The translations under genes and the position numbers were made by a program. A stretch of 52,828 nt of DNA from Aggregatilineales bacterium (GTDB taxonomy: Bacteria; Chloroflexota; Anaerolineae; Aggregatilineales; Phototrophicaceae): the NCBI GenBank assembly GCA_029975765.1, contig JARKOK010000156.1, positions 1-52,828 on the forward strand, in the 5' to 3' direction. Below, one piece after another: positions 15,374 through 23,964 of this stretch. Within the stretch, counting starts at the first letter, position 1. The number at the start of each line of letters is the position of its first letter. The notes beneath the pieces were generated by a model. That model was not told where the DNA came from and did not search any database. It was given only the letters and a program-made list of their open reading frames with translations.

Positions 15374-17365
15374 ATGAGTTCGCAACGATTATTTTCAAGA
15401 CTGCTGTTTATTGGGGTGGTCGTGCTGGCGGCTGCCGTGCTGGTGGTGATCGCGCCCAGAGCGATGACTCACGCCCAGGGCAGCCCCGCCGACTGGCAGA
15501 CGATTGCCGAACAGCGCGGGCTGACCGAAGCCGATATGCGCGCAGCCGCCCTGACCTATACGCCCAGCGGCATGATGGATGAATATGTCATGTTCGCGTC
15601 GGCGGGCCAGGGCGGGCAGGTGCTGGCAATCGGCCTGCCGTCCATGCGTTTGCTGCGCCTGATCTCGGTTTTCGCGCCGGAACCCTGGCAGGGGTACGGT
15701 TATGGCGCGGGACATGAGGTGCTGGAACAGGGCTTCATTGACGGGCAGGAAATCCTGTGGGGCGATACGCATCACCCGGCGCTGAGCGAAACCAACGGCG
15801 AGTATGACGGCCAGTGGTTGTTCATCGGCGACAAGGCCAACGGGCGCGTGGCGGTGATTGACCTGCGCGACTTCGAAACCAAACAGATCGTGCATAACCC
15901 CGCCTTCCTGAACGATCACGGCGGCACGTTCGTCACGCCCAACACCGAATACATTGTCGAAGGCGGACAGTACGGCCTGCCGCTGGGCGGCGATTACGCG
16001 CCGATTGAAGATTATCAGAGCGCCTACAGCGGCATGATTACCTTCTGGAAGTTCGACCGCGAGGCCGGGCGCATTGACTACAGCCGGTCGTTTGCGATGG
16101 AACTGCCGCCGTACTGGCAGGACCTGTGTGATTCCGGCAAGAGCGTGTCCGATGGGTGGGTGTTCTGCAACTCGTTTAACGCTGAAATGGCGACCGGCGG
16201 CATTGAAAAGGGCAACCCGCCGTTTGAAGCCGGGGTCAGCCGGGGCGCGGTGGACTACCTGCACATCATCAATCTGAAGGCGGCGGAAGCGGTCTTCCAG
16301 GCGGGCGGTACGGTTGAGGTGAAGGGTTTCCCGATCATCCCACTGGAAACGGTCGTCGAAAACAACCTGCTGTACCTCGCGCCTGAACCGCGCAGCCCAC
16401 ACGGCGCGGATGTGATGCCTAAGGGCGACTTCATCTCCATCGGCGGCAAACTCGACCCGCATGTGTCGGTGTACAGCTTCCAGAAGATTCAGGACGCCAT
16501 CGCCGCCGGCCCGACCGAAACCGACACCTTTGGCGTGCCGGTGCTGGCGCTGGAAAGCGTGCTGGAAGCGCAGGTCGAACTTGGCCTCGGCCCGCTGCAC
16601 ACGGTGTACGACGATCAGGGTTACGCCTATACCAGCCTGTTCCTCGACAGCGCGGTGGCGCGCTGGAGCATCGGCGCGGAAGGTTACCGCCCGCAGGATG
16701 GCTGGAAGCTCATTAACAAGACGCCGGTGCAGTACAACGTCGGCCATCTCGCCGCCGCCGAAGGCGATACCACCACACCGGATGGCCGTTTCCTGGTGGC
16801 GCTTAACAAGTGGTCGGTGGACCGCTTCCTCAGCACCGGGCCGCTGCTGCCGCAGAATCTCCAGTTGATTGACATCTCGCAGCCCGGCGACCAGACACAA
16901 ATTCTGTATGACATGCCGATCACGGGGGCGGAGCCGCACTATGCGCAGATCATCAAAGCCGACAAGCTGAACGCCTGGGAAGTGTACCCGGAGGTCGGCT
17001 GGAATCCGCTCACCCAGTCGGTTGACCCGAACGCGGTCACACAGGGGACGGAAGGGGTGACCCGTGATGGCAAAAACGTGACCGTGCGGATGACTGCCGT
17101 TCGCAGCCACATGACACCCGAACACATCGAAATCGAAGAAGGCGACCATGTAACGTGGACGATCACCAATGTTGAACGCGCCCGCGACGCGACACACGGG
17201 TTCGCTATCCCGTTCTATAACATCAACCTGAGCATCGAGCCGGGGGAATCCATCACCTTCGAGTTCGAGGCGAAACGCGCCGGGGTGTTCAGTTTCTACT
17301 GCACGGAATTCTGTTCCGCGCTGCACCTGGAAATGATGGGCTACATGATGGTCAAGCCGCAGTAA
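15374..17365 (+). CDS. nosZ: nitrous oxide reductase, clade II (Sec-dependent)
   Basis: 663 residues. Reduces N2O to N2 at a copper centre on the outer face of the membrane. The N-terminus is a plain hydrophobic Sec-type signal (about residues 6-28) without the twin-arginine motif of clade I. The beta-propeller body carries His-rich CuZ ligand segments (GDTHHPAL, DHGG, SPHGADV, DPHVSVY, LGPLHT, PHYAQ). The C-terminal cupredoxin domain has the CuA site Cys643, Glu645, Cys647, His651 and Met654 (CTEFCSALHLEM), with the upstream ligand in ATHGF. The start at 15374 has GGAG about 12 bases upstream; ATG 15356 lacks one. First gene of the operon; all ligand motifs look intact, so it is probably active. 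Confidence 0.97.
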   Translation: MSSQRLFSRLLFIGVVVLAAAVLVVIAPRAMTHAQGSPADWQTIAEQRGLTEADMRAAALTYTPSGMMDEYVMFASAGQGGQVLAIGLPSMRLLRLISVFAPEPWQGYGYGAGHEVLEQGFIDGQEILWGDTHHPALSETNGEYDGQWLFIGDKANGRVAVIDLRDFETKQIVHNPAFLNDHGGTFVTPNTEYIVEGGQYGLPLGGDYAPIEDYQSAYSGMITFWKFDREAGRIDYSRSFAMELPPYWQDLCDSGKSVSDGWVFCNSFNAEMATGGIEKGNPPFEAGVSRGAVDYLHIINLKAAEAVFQAGGTVEVKGFPIIPLETVVENNLLYLAPEPRSPHGADVMPKGDFISIGGKLDPHVSVYSFQKIQDAIAAGPTETDTFGVPVLALESVLEAQVELGLGPLHTVYDDQGYAYTSLFLDSAVARWSIGAEGYRPQDGWKLINKTPVQYNVGHLAAAEGDTTTPDGRFLVALNKWSVDRFLSTGPLLPQNLQLIDISQPGDQTQILYDMPITGAEPHYAQIIKADKLNAWEVYPEVGWNPLTQSVDPNAVTQGTEGVTRDGKNVTVRMTAVRSHMTPEHIEIEEGDHVTWTITNVERARDATHGFAIPFYNINLSIEPGESITFEFEAKRAGVFSFYCTEFCSALHLEMMGYMMVKPQ

Positions 17366-17382
17366 GGTACTGCCGGTGTGAT

Positions 17383-17407
17383 GGGCGGCAGGCGCTGTCT
17401 GCCGCCC
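17383..17407 (+). other. intercistronic hairpin after nosZ
   Basis: GGGCGGCAG (17383-17391), a 7-base loop and CTGCCGCCC (17399-17407) form a 9-base-pair stem 18 bases after the nosZ stop and before the next gene. No U-run follows, so it is more likely a 3' mRNA stabiliser or partial terminator that raises nosZ over the accessory genes than a full terminator. Confidence 0.6.
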
Positions 17408-17438
17408 GCCGCCTGAACCGGTACAAAAAGAGGTTGTG

Positions 17439-18104
17439 ATGATGACTAATGCACTCGCCCCGACGGACACCCAGACCGCCGCCCCGGCGCTGTCCCGCCG
17501 CTGGCTGCACTGGCTGCCATCGGCCTGTTTCCTGATCGCTGCCGCGCTGCTGCTCGTTTCGATCCGCTTTCCCTACTGGGGGCTGGTTCTGGAAGCGCCG
17601 CAGTATCCCGGCGGGCTGCAAATGCGCGTGTTCGTCAACGAGATGACCGGCGATGATGATCCCCGGCTGGACGAAGTGCGCGAGATTGACGGCCTGAACC
17701 ATTACATCGGCATGGCCTCGCTGTATGAAGCCGCCCGGCTGGAACGCTCCATCGCTATTCCGGCGGTGTTCCTGATGGCCGCGCTGCTGGTGGTGGCGGC
17801 GGTGTGGCGGCGGCGCTGGACGGGTCTGCTGGCTGTGCCGGCGCTGACATTCCCGGTGGTGTTTCTGGCCGATCTGGGGTTATGGATGCGGTACTACGGC
17901 CAGAACCTAGACCCCTACGCGCCGCTGTCCAGCGCGATCCAGCCGTTTGTGCCGCCGATTCTGGGCGAAGGGGTGATCGGGCAGTTCAAAACCGTCGCTT
18001 ATGTGGATGTGGGCTGGTACATCATCGCTGCCGGCAGCCTGTTGATTATCGCGGCGCTGCTCCTCAAGCTGGTGGGGCGGCGAAAAGCCGCCGGGCGGGC
18101 ATGA
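17439..18104 (+). CDS. NosB-like membrane protein of the nos cluster
   Basis: 221 residues with four predicted membrane helices (about 28-45, 107-126, 134-152 and 190-212). A roughly 60-residue outer loop carries the GLNHYIGM motif and an acidic DDDPRLDEVREID stretch. The place directly after nosZ and the HYIGM motif recall the NosB-type proteins of clade II nos clusters, whose biochemical role is not settled. ATG 17439 was chosen because AAGAGG lies 5 bases upstream; ATG 17442 is equally possible. The stop overlaps the nosD start (ATGA), so translation is coupled. The family assignment is from context and memory. Confidence 0.65.
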   Translation: MMTNALAPTDTQTAAPALSRRWLHWLPSACFLIAAALLLVSIRFPYWGLVLEAPQYPGGLQMRVFVNEMTGDDDPRLDEVREIDGLNHYIGMASLYEAARLERSIAIPAVFLMAALLVVAAVWRRRWTGLLAVPALTFPVVFLADLGLWMRYYGQNLDPYAPLSSAIQPFVPPILGEGVIGQFKTVAYVDVGWYIIAAGSLLIIAALLLKLVGRRKAAGRA

Positions 18105-19555
18105 TGAACCGGTATCCGCCGCTTCGCATCTGCTGCTGGCTGGCTGTCGTCCTTGTGATCAGTGCCGCGCTCGCCGCGCCGGCGCAGGCACAGACGACGC
18201 TGGTGGTCGCACCGGAGGGGGCATACACCACGATTGACGCGGCGCTGGCCGCCGCCGATCCGGGGGATGTCATCGAAGTGCGCGGCGGGGTGTATCCCGC
18301 GCCGCTGGTGATAGACAAAAGTGTGTCGCTGATGGGTGTCAACCAGCCCGTGATTGACGGCGCGGGCCAGGGCAGCCTGGTGCTGATTAACGCGCCCGAC
18401 GTGGTGTTTCAGGGGTTTACCGTCCGGCACAGCGGCCACAGCCTGACTCATGAAGATACCGGCATCGTTATTCAGGCGCCGCGTGTCACGGTGGCGGATA
18501 ACCTGCTGGACGATGTGCTGTTCGGCATCTACTTCGCCAACGCGGCGGACGGACTGGCGCGGAACAACATCATTCGCGGCAAGCCGCTGGACGAGAGTAT
18601 GCGCGGTGACAGCATCCGGGTGTGGTACAGCAATGACGTGCAGCTTGTCGGCAACGACCTGAGCACCGGGCGCGATACGCTCATCTGGTACGCCAATAAC
18701 ATCGTCATCCGCGATAATGCCATTCACGACAACCGCTACGGCCTGCACTTCATGTACAACAAAAACGCGGTGGTTGAAAACAACGTGATTGAAAACAACG
18801 CCGTCGGCGCGTACATGATGTATTCCGCCGGTCTGGTGATGACTGGCAACCAGTTCATCCATAACCGGGGCGCCAGCGGTTACGGCGTGGCGTTCAAGGA
18901 TATGGATAACGCCCGCGTAACCGGCAACAGTTTTATCGGCAACGTGTCGGCGGTGTATCTGGACAACTCCCCCTCGCTGTATGACGTGAACAACATCTTC
19001 AGCGAGAACTTTCTGGCCTACAACGATGTTGGCCTGACCGCGCTGCCATCCGTCAAACGGAATATCTTCCAGAACAACACCTTTCTGGAAAACTACCAGC
19101 AGGTGAGCGTGCAGGGGCGCGGTGATTTACTGGGCAATCTGTGGGACAAGGACGGCATCGGCAATTACTGGAGCAACTATGTTGGTTATGACCGCGCCGG
19201 TGACGGCGTGGGCGATCTGCCGTTCCGCGCGGAAAAGCTGTTTGAAAGCCTGACCGACGCGCACCCGGCGCTGCGGCTGTTCGCCTACAGCCCGACCACG
19301 CAGGCGCTCGACTTCGCGGCGTCGGCTTTCCCCTCGCTGCGACCTGACCCGAAAGTGATAGATACCGCGCCCCGGATGCGCTACCACCTGCCGCCGGAAA
19401 TCACCGCCAGGCCGCGCGACGTATCGCTGCCGCTGCTCGCTGTTGGGCTGGCGCTGCTGGGCGTGGGGGCGGCGGTCTGGGGGCTGGCGGCACGCGGCCA
19501 GCCGGTACGATCCCTTCAGACGATTCAGGCCGGCGTACCCGCCGGAGCGGAATAA
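18101..19555 (+). CDS. nosD: NosD, periplasmic copper-centre maturation protein
   Basis: 484 residues. A signal peptide (WLAVVLVISAALAAPAQAQ) precedes a right-handed parallel beta-helix of CASH/NosD repeats, seen as regularly spaced Asn-rich turns (ARNNIIRG, LVGNDLS, IRDNAIHDN, VENNVIENN, MTGNQFIHN, VTGNSFIGN). GIGNYWSNYVGYD is typical of the NosD C-terminal part, and a C-terminal hydrophobic helix (about 440-460) anchors it. With NosF and NosY it forms the ABC-type complex needed to build the CuZ cluster of NosZ. ATG 18101 overlaps the upstream stop by 4 bases; the frame is open further upstream but that stretch lies inside the previous gene. Confidence 0.95.
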   Translation: MMNRYPPLRICCWLAVVLVISAALAAPAQAQTTLVVAPEGAYTTIDAALAAADPGDVIEVRGGVYPAPLVIDKSVSLMGVNQPVIDGAGQGSLVLINAPDVVFQGFTVRHSGHSLTHEDTGIVIQAPRVTVADNLLDDVLFGIYFANAADGLARNNIIRGKPLDESMRGDSIRVWYSNDVQLVGNDLSTGRDTLIWYANNIVIRDNAIHDNRYGLHFMYNKNAVVENNVIENNAVGAYMMYSAGLVMTGNQFIHNRGASGYGVAFKDMDNARVTGNSFIGNVSAVYLDNSPSLYDVNNIFSENFLAYNDVGLTALPSVKRNIFQNNTFLENYQQVSVQGRGDLLGNLWDKDGIGNYWSNYVGYDRAGDGVGDLPFRAEKLFESLTDAHPALRLFAYSPTTQALDFAASAFPSLRPDPKVIDTAPRMRYHLPPEITARPRDVSLPLLAVGLALLGVGAAVWGLAARGQPVRSLQTIQAGVPAGAE

Positions 19556-19559
19556 TATC

Positions 19560-20444
19560 ATGATTACAGCCACGAACTTAAGCAAACGTTACGGTAAAAC
19601 CCTCGCGCTCGATCAGGTGTCGTTCACCATTCAGGCCGGCGAAGCGGTCGCACTGTGGGGCGCGAACGGCGCGGGCAAAACGACCACGCTGCGCTGCCTG
19701 CTGGGCGTGCAGGGGTTTGAGGGTGAGCTGACGGTCAACGGGCTTGATGTGCGCCGGAACGGCAAGGCCGCGCGGGCGGTGGTGGGTTACGTGCCGCAGG
19801 AAGCCGCCTTTTACGATCTGACGGTGCTGGAAACGCTGCACTTTTATGCCCGGCTGAAGAAGGCGGCGGCGGCGCGTATCCCCGCCGCGCTGGAACAGGT
19901 CCAGCTTACCGGCCACGCCGCCAAACGGGTCAGTATGCTGTCCGGCGGCATGAAACAGCGCCTCGCGCTGGCGGTCGCGCTGCTGGCCGACCCGCCGATT
20001 CTGGTGCTGGACGAGCCGACGGCCAACCTCGATGTGCAGGCGCAGCGCGATTTTGTCCACGCCATCCAGTCGCTGAATCAGGCCGGTAAAACGATTGTAT
20101 TCTCGTCGCACCGGCTGGATGAAGTGATCGCGCTGGGCAGCCGGGTGCTGGTGCTGGCCGATGGCCGCCTGACACTGGACTGCCAGCCGCACGAACTGGC
20201 GCAAAAACTGGGGCTGCACCGCTGGCTGCGCATCTGGGTGGCGGCGCAGCACCATGACGACAGCCTGCGGGTGCTGAACGAGCAGGGGTATGTTTTCCTG
20301 CCGAACGGCCACAGCGTCTACGTGCAGGTTAATCTGGGCGCGAAGATCGCGCCGCTGCGGTCGCTGGAGCAGGCGCGGATCCCGGTTGAAGACTTCGATT
20401 TCGTGGACGGTGAACTGCTGGCGCGGGGGGACAACCATGATTGA
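19560..20444 (+). CDS. nosF: NosF, ABC ATPase of the copper-centre maturation complex
   Basis: 294 residues. ATPase partner of NosY/NosD. Walker A GANGAGKTT at 34-42, Q-loop near GYVPQEA (76-82), signature LSGGMKQR (127-134), Walker B ILVLDEPTANLD (147-158) and an H-loop in SSHRLDE. The C-terminal 80 residues form a small accessory domain. ATG 19560 follows GGAG and starts 5 bases after nosD; the frame is open back to 19443 inside nosD. It overlaps nosY by 8 bases, a sign of tight co-expression. Confidence 0.95.
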   Translation: MITATNLSKRYGKTLALDQVSFTIQAGEAVALWGANGAGKTTTLRCLLGVQGFEGELTVNGLDVRRNGKAARAVVGYVPQEAAFYDLTVLETLHFYARLKKAAAARIPAALEQVQLTGHAAKRVSMLSGGMKQRLALAVALLADPPILVLDEPTANLDVQAQRDFVHAIQSLNQAGKTIVFSSHRLDEVIALGSRVLVLADGRLTLDCQPHELAQKLGLHRWLRIWVAAQHHDDSLRVLNEQGYVFLPNGHSVYVQVNLGAKIAPLRSLEQARIPVEDFDFVDGELLARGDNHD

Positions 20445-21291
20445 TTTCGCCAATATCCGGGCGATCACCGGCAAGGAACTGCGCGACGCGCTGCGGAATC
20501 GCTGGTTCATCATCTTCACCATCGCCTTCGCCGGGCTGGCGCTGGCGCTGGCCTCGATGACGCAGCCGGGCGGCCTGCGCCAGTCGGTCATGAGTTACAG
20601 CCGCACGACGGCCAGCCTGATTAACCTGGTGCTGCTGTTTGTGCCGCTCATCGGCCTGACGCTGGGTTCGGCCAACCTGGCCGGCGACCGCGAAACCGGC
20701 GCGCTGGTGTACCTGCTGGCGCAGCCGGTAAGCCGGGTGGAAGTGCTGCTCGGTAAATTTCTGGGGCTGGCGGGCGCGCTGCTGGCAACGCTGGCGGTCG
20801 GCTTCGGGCTGGCCGGGGTGATGCTGGCGCTGCAAGGCAGCATCAACGACGCGGGCGGTTATCTGCTGGCGGTGGGGCTGGCGTATCTGCTGGCGCTGGC
20901 GATGCTCAGTCTCGGTTTTCTGATGTCCACCCTGGCGCACAAAACCGCCGCCGCGCTGGGCGGCGCGCTGTTCCTGTGGCTGCTGCTGGTGTTCATCGGC
21001 GATCTGGGCATCATGGGGACAGCCATCACCATGCAGCTTCCGATTGAAACCGTGTTTCTGATCACGGCGCTCAATCCGCTGCAAATGTTTAAAATCGCCT
21101 CCATTCTCACGATACAGGCCAATCTGGAGGTGCTGGGGCCGGCGGGACTGTACGCCGCCGACCAGTTTGGCGGGCTGCTGCTGCCCCTGCTGCTGGCGGG
21201 GCTGCTGGCCTGGATTCTGCTGCCGCTGCTGGGCGCGGCGGCGTTGTTTACCCATCAGGAAAAATTCATGTTGAAGGGAAGTGCGCGGTGA
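20437..21291 (+). CDS. nosY: NosY, ABC permease of the copper-centre maturation complex
   Basis: 284 residues with six predicted membrane helices and the ABC-2 permease pattern: an N-terminal cytoplasmic lead (ITGKELRDALRNRWF), a first helix at about 25-45, and the ETGALVYLLAQPVSR motif (about 85-100) that contacts the ATPase. Dimerises and works with NosF and NosD in CuZ assembly. ATG 20437 lies inside the end of nosF (8-base overlap) and its stop overlaps the next gene's GTG (GTGA). The long upstream open frame is a nosF shadow. Confidence 0.95.
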   Translation: MIDFANIRAITGKELRDALRNRWFIIFTIAFAGLALALASMTQPGGLRQSVMSYSRTTASLINLVLLFVPLIGLTLGSANLAGDRETGALVYLLAQPVSRVEVLLGKFLGLAGALLATLAVGFGLAGVMLALQGSINDAGGYLLAVGLAYLLALAMLSLGFLMSTLAHKTAAALGGALFLWLLLVFIGDLGIMGTAITMQLPIETVFLITALNPLQMFKIASILTIQANLEVLGPAGLYAADQFGGLLLPLLLAGLLAWILLPLLGAAALFTHQEKFMLKGSAR

Positions 21292-21743
21292 AAGCGGTAG
21301 TCCTGTTTTTGAGCCTGGTGCTGCTGGCAGCCTGCGGAACTCAGGTCGCGGTACAGCCGACGCCAGCCAGCGTAACCATAACGGTAGATGTTGAGTCCGA
21401 ACCGCTGGCGGTGGGCGCGGACACGCTGATCGTCACGCTGACGGACGGCGGCGGCGCGCCGGTGGACGGCGCAACGCTCCGGGTGCGCGGCGATATGGAT
21501 CATGCCGGGATGATGGCTGTCGAACGGGAAGTCAGGGACAGCGCCGGCGGCAGCTATCGCGTGCCGTTCGAGTGGACGATGGGCGGCGGCTGGATCGTGA
21601 CCGTGACCGCCCAACTGCCGAACAACGGCGGGGAGATCAGCCAGCAGTTTGAGTTTTTTGTCGAAGCGGTGTCCAAGGACAGCGTGGTTCAGCACAGGGC
21701 GGATATGGCGCAGACCGCCGAAGCGACGGCAGACGGTCACTGA
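21288..21743 (+). CDS. YtkA/FixH-like lipoprotein in the nos operon
   Basis: 151 residues. Lipoprotein signal VVLFLSLVLLAAC with predicted lipidated Cys16, then an immunoglobulin-like beta domain containing GDMDHAGMM and PFEWTMGGGWIVTVT. These resemble the YtkA-like family, where the Met/His segment is suspected to bind copper. It starts with GTG in a GTGA overlap with the nosY stop, so it belongs to the operon. No NosL is present in this window, so this protein could fill the copper-donor role; that is inference. FixH/CtpA-like proteins are the other possibility. Confidence 0.7.
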   Translation: MKAVVLFLSLVLLAACGTQVAVQPTPASVTITVDVESEPLAVGADTLIVTLTDGGGAPVDGATLRVRGDMDHAGMMAVEREVRDSAGGSYRVPFEWTMGGGWIVTVTAQLPNNGGEISQQFEFFVEAVSKDSVVQHRADMAQTAEATADGH

Positions 21744-21793
21744 GCGCCAGCCCGATCACCAGCTTTTTAATCAGGCAATAAGTGGAGAGTCGT

Positions 21794-22417
21794 ATGTCGC
21801 AGCCACCAACTCATAATGATGATTCGATCAACGCCAATGTCGTCACCTTCGTCATCATGACCTGTTTTGTCCTCGTCAGCATCCTGCTGCTGTCGCAGCT
21901 GCCGCCCGCCGGCGGGGGAAATAACGTCGCGCTGGCCGCCGCGACCGTCGAACCGCCGACGGTTGTCCCGTCGGTTACGCCGCTGCCGCCCACGCTCACC
22001 CCGCCGCCGACCGAAACGCCGACGGTTATCCCGACCGCCGCGCCGACCGAACCGCCGCCGACCGCGACCGACGCGCCAACGGCGGATACGGCGACAACCG
22101 GCGCTGTCAATACGGCGGCGAATTATGATCCGGCGCTGATCGAGCGCGGCCAGCAGCAGTTCATGCTCTGCGCCGCCTGTCACGGCCCGGACGGACATGG
22201 TATTCCCAATCTGGGTAAAGACCTGATCGCCAGCGACTTTGTGCATTCCCAGACCGATGAAGAACTGCTGACGTTCATCAAAACAGGCCGCCCGATCTGG
22301 GACCCGCTGAATACCACCGGCATTGATATGCCGCCCAAAGGGGGCAACCCCGCCATGACCGATGATGACATTCTGGCCGTCATCGCCTATATCCGGTCGC
22401 TGACCGCCAGCGGGTGA
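21794..22417 (+). CDS. membrane-anchored mono-haem cytochrome c of the nos cluster
   Basis: 207 residues. One N-terminal membrane helix (about 16-37) and a low-complexity Pro/Thr linker (about 52-100) hold a cytochrome c domain away from the membrane. The haem site is CAACH (126-130); the likely sixth ligand is Met179 in DMPPKGG. The architecture suits an electron shuttle between the quinol-oxidising chain and NosZ, comparable in role to NosC proteins of clade II clusters. ATG 21794 is preceded by GGAGAG; GTG 21782 has no ribosome site. Last gene of the operon. Confidence 0.9.
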   Translation: MSQPPTHNDDSINANVVTFVIMTCFVLVSILLLSQLPPAGGGNNVALAAATVEPPTVVPSVTPLPPTLTPPPTETPTVIPTAAPTEPPPTATDAPTADTATTGAVNTAANYDPALIERGQQQFMLCAACHGPDGHGIPNLGKDLIASDFVHSQTDEELLTFIKTGRPIWDPLNTTGIDMPPKGGNPAMTDDDILAVIAYIRSLTASG

Positions 22418-22473
22418 GTATGATGGGTGCGTGCTGTGGGGAAGCGCCGGGGTGAATACGTGAACAGACAAAA

Positions 22474-22498
22474 GGGGCGGGTTGCCATAACCCGCCCC
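22474..22498. terminator. bidirectional terminator of the nos operon and the prohibitin-like gene
   Basis: GGGGCGGGTT (22474-22483), a 5-base loop and AACCCGCCCC (22489-22498) give a perfect 10-base-pair stem between two convergent genes. The A-run just before it (ACAAAA) becomes a T-run for the minus-strand transcript. Confidence 0.85.
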
Positions 22499-22521
22499 TC
22501 CAGTTTAATCCGCCTGACCGG

Positions 22522-23601
22522 TTAGCTGCCCGGTACGGGGGTCGCTTCCGGCACGATCACATCCGGCACCGGCGGCGCGGTGAAGTTCGCGTTGGGCTGC
22601 AACAGGCTGTTGAAGTCAAACAGGAACGGGCTGTTCGACGGCACCAGCGCGATGCTCACGTTGTCACTCAGGTTCTGCACGTACAGGTACTGGATCAGGC
22701 TGGGGTTGGCGGCGATCTGCTCGCTCACCAGCCGCAGCGCCTCGGCTTCGGCCTGCGCCTGAAGGACGATGGACTGGGCATCACCCTGAGCGCGGGCGAT
22801 GCGGGCGTCACGTTCACCTTCGGCCTGGGCGCGAAGCTGGTTGGCCTCGTTTTCGCGCTGGCGAATCTGAAGCTGCGCGCGCTGGGCTTCCTGGTCGGCA
22901 ATCTGCTTCTGCTCAATCGCCTGGCGGAACTGGTCAGAGAACGAGATGTCGCGTACCAGCAGGTCAGTCAGTGTCAGACCTTCTTCTTCAAACCGTGCAG
23001 CGATTCGTTCCTGCATCATGTCTTCCATCTGGGCACGCCCTTCGCCGTAGATGTCCTCAGCGGGATATCCGGCGACTACCTCACGTACCAGCCCGCGTAC
23101 TGTCGGGCGAACGAAATTTTCCTGATAACCCGACTGCCAGCGTAAATGTACTATAGCCACCTTCTCCGGGTTGATAGCGTACAACACGGTGACGTCCAGC
23201 GTTACTTCCTGGCCGTCGCGGGTTCGGGCCGAAACAGCATCATTGCCACCCCCGCGATCTTCTCCTTCGCCAGCCATCGTATACTGCTGCTGGTTGATTG
23301 GATATAGGTAGTAGTTCTGCATCACTGGTATCACGACCGACGTACCGGCGCGGCGCGGTTCTTCCAGCGTACCTGTGACTGTATTGACTATGACCCCGAC
23401 CTGCGTCGGTTCAACGATCAGCACACCCTGCGCGATCAGGCTGAGCAGCAGCCCGGCCACCAGACCGACCACCGCCAGCAGCACGCCGCTGCGGGCCGGA
23501 CGCCCCTGCGAGGCAGCCATCACCGCCAGCCCGGCGCCGGCCAGAAAAACGAGAAAGCCCACCAGGGCCAGTGTCCCAATTATGGCGCTAATGCCACCCA
23601 T
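22522..23601 (-). CDS. prohibitin/SPFH-family membrane protein
   Basis: 359 residues. Two hydrophobic helices (about 5-30 and 40-62) are followed by a prohibitin-type SPFH domain (about 62-235; VGVIVNTVTGTLEEPRRAGTS, then VTVLYAINPEKV and EGLTLTDLLVRDISFS). An alanine/glutamate coiled coil (about 235-300) and a Pro-rich tail ending PEATPVPGS follow. The family builds ring-like membrane scaffolds and can restrain membrane proteases. An extended -10 promoter lies 64 bases upstream on the minus strand. No partner NfeD or protease gene is adjacent. Confidence 0.92.
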   Translation of the reverse strand: MGGISAIIGTLALVGFLVFLAGAGLAVMAASQGRPARSGVLLAVVGLVAGLLLSLIAQGVLIVEPTQVGVIVNTVTGTLEEPRRAGTSVVIPVMQNYYLYPINQQQYTMAGEGEDRGGGNDAVSARTRDGQEVTLDVTVLYAINPEKVAIVHLRWQSGYQENFVRPTVRGLVREVVAGYPAEDIYGEGRAQMEDMMQERIAARFEEEGLTLTDLLVRDISFSDQFRQAIEQKQIADQEAQRAQLQIRQRENEANQLRAQAEGERDARIARAQGDAQSIVLQAQAEAEALRLVSEQIAANPSLIQYLYVQNLSDNVSIALVPSNSPFLFDFNSLLQPNANFTAPPVPDVIVPEATPVPGS

Positions 23602-23664
23602 CCTTGTCGCTCCTTAGTTTAAAACCAACTGTCGCGGTTGTCGGACATCTTTTAATACGCAATA

Positions 23665-23673
23665 ATTATAACA
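23665..23673 (-). promoter_or_regulatory. extended -10 promoter of the prohibitin-like gene
   Basis: On the minus strand TGTTATAAT, a perfect -10 with the TGn extension, occupies 23673-23665. It lies 64 bases before the start at 23601. No good -35 is present, as is usual for extended -10 promoters. Confidence 0.65.
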
Positions 23674-23695
23674 TTTGTTGTGAACTTTCCCAGGT

Positions 23696-23718
23696 ATTCC
23701 CCTAATTGTTAGGGGAAT
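23696..23718. promoter_or_regulatory. perfect inverted repeat, candidate operator
   Basis: ATTCCCCTAA-TTG-TTAGGGGAAT: two perfect 10-base arms around 3 bases. It sits about 25-50 bases upstream of the extended -10 of the prohibitin-like gene. Its 17-base core CCCC-TAA-N3-TTA-GGGG has the same arms as the repeat at 35329, upstream of the TetR-linked ABC operon. The rest of 23602-23964 shows no gene; a frame at 23614-23994 has no family features. Confidence 0.6.
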
Positions 23719-23964
23719 TCGTGAACCTTCACGATTTGGGAAGGCTGGCGGGCCTGTTAAAGCCAGTTCCGGGCTGTACGATTTGTAAAGATACCGGGGT
23801 ACACTCAGCGTATAAGAAGATGACTCATGTCCAGATTGCGTGAAAGTGGCCTCGTCGTAGGACGCACGGTGGTGCGCCCTTACAGAGAGAATCACTCGTT
23901 GTGAACAAGAGCCAAAAAGATTACCCAGCCGAAGCAGGCAGAGTCCCAGAGAGGTATGGCCGGT

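Noticed and set aside
15395-17470. 691-residue open frame on the minus strand
   Set aside because: Lies fully antisense to nosZ, whose catalytic motifs are intact; the translation is His/Arg-rich with no family motif.
17804-18100. N-terminal extension of nosD
   Set aside because: Overlaps the NosB-like gene; ATG 18101 has an ATGA junction and is followed at once by a signal peptide.
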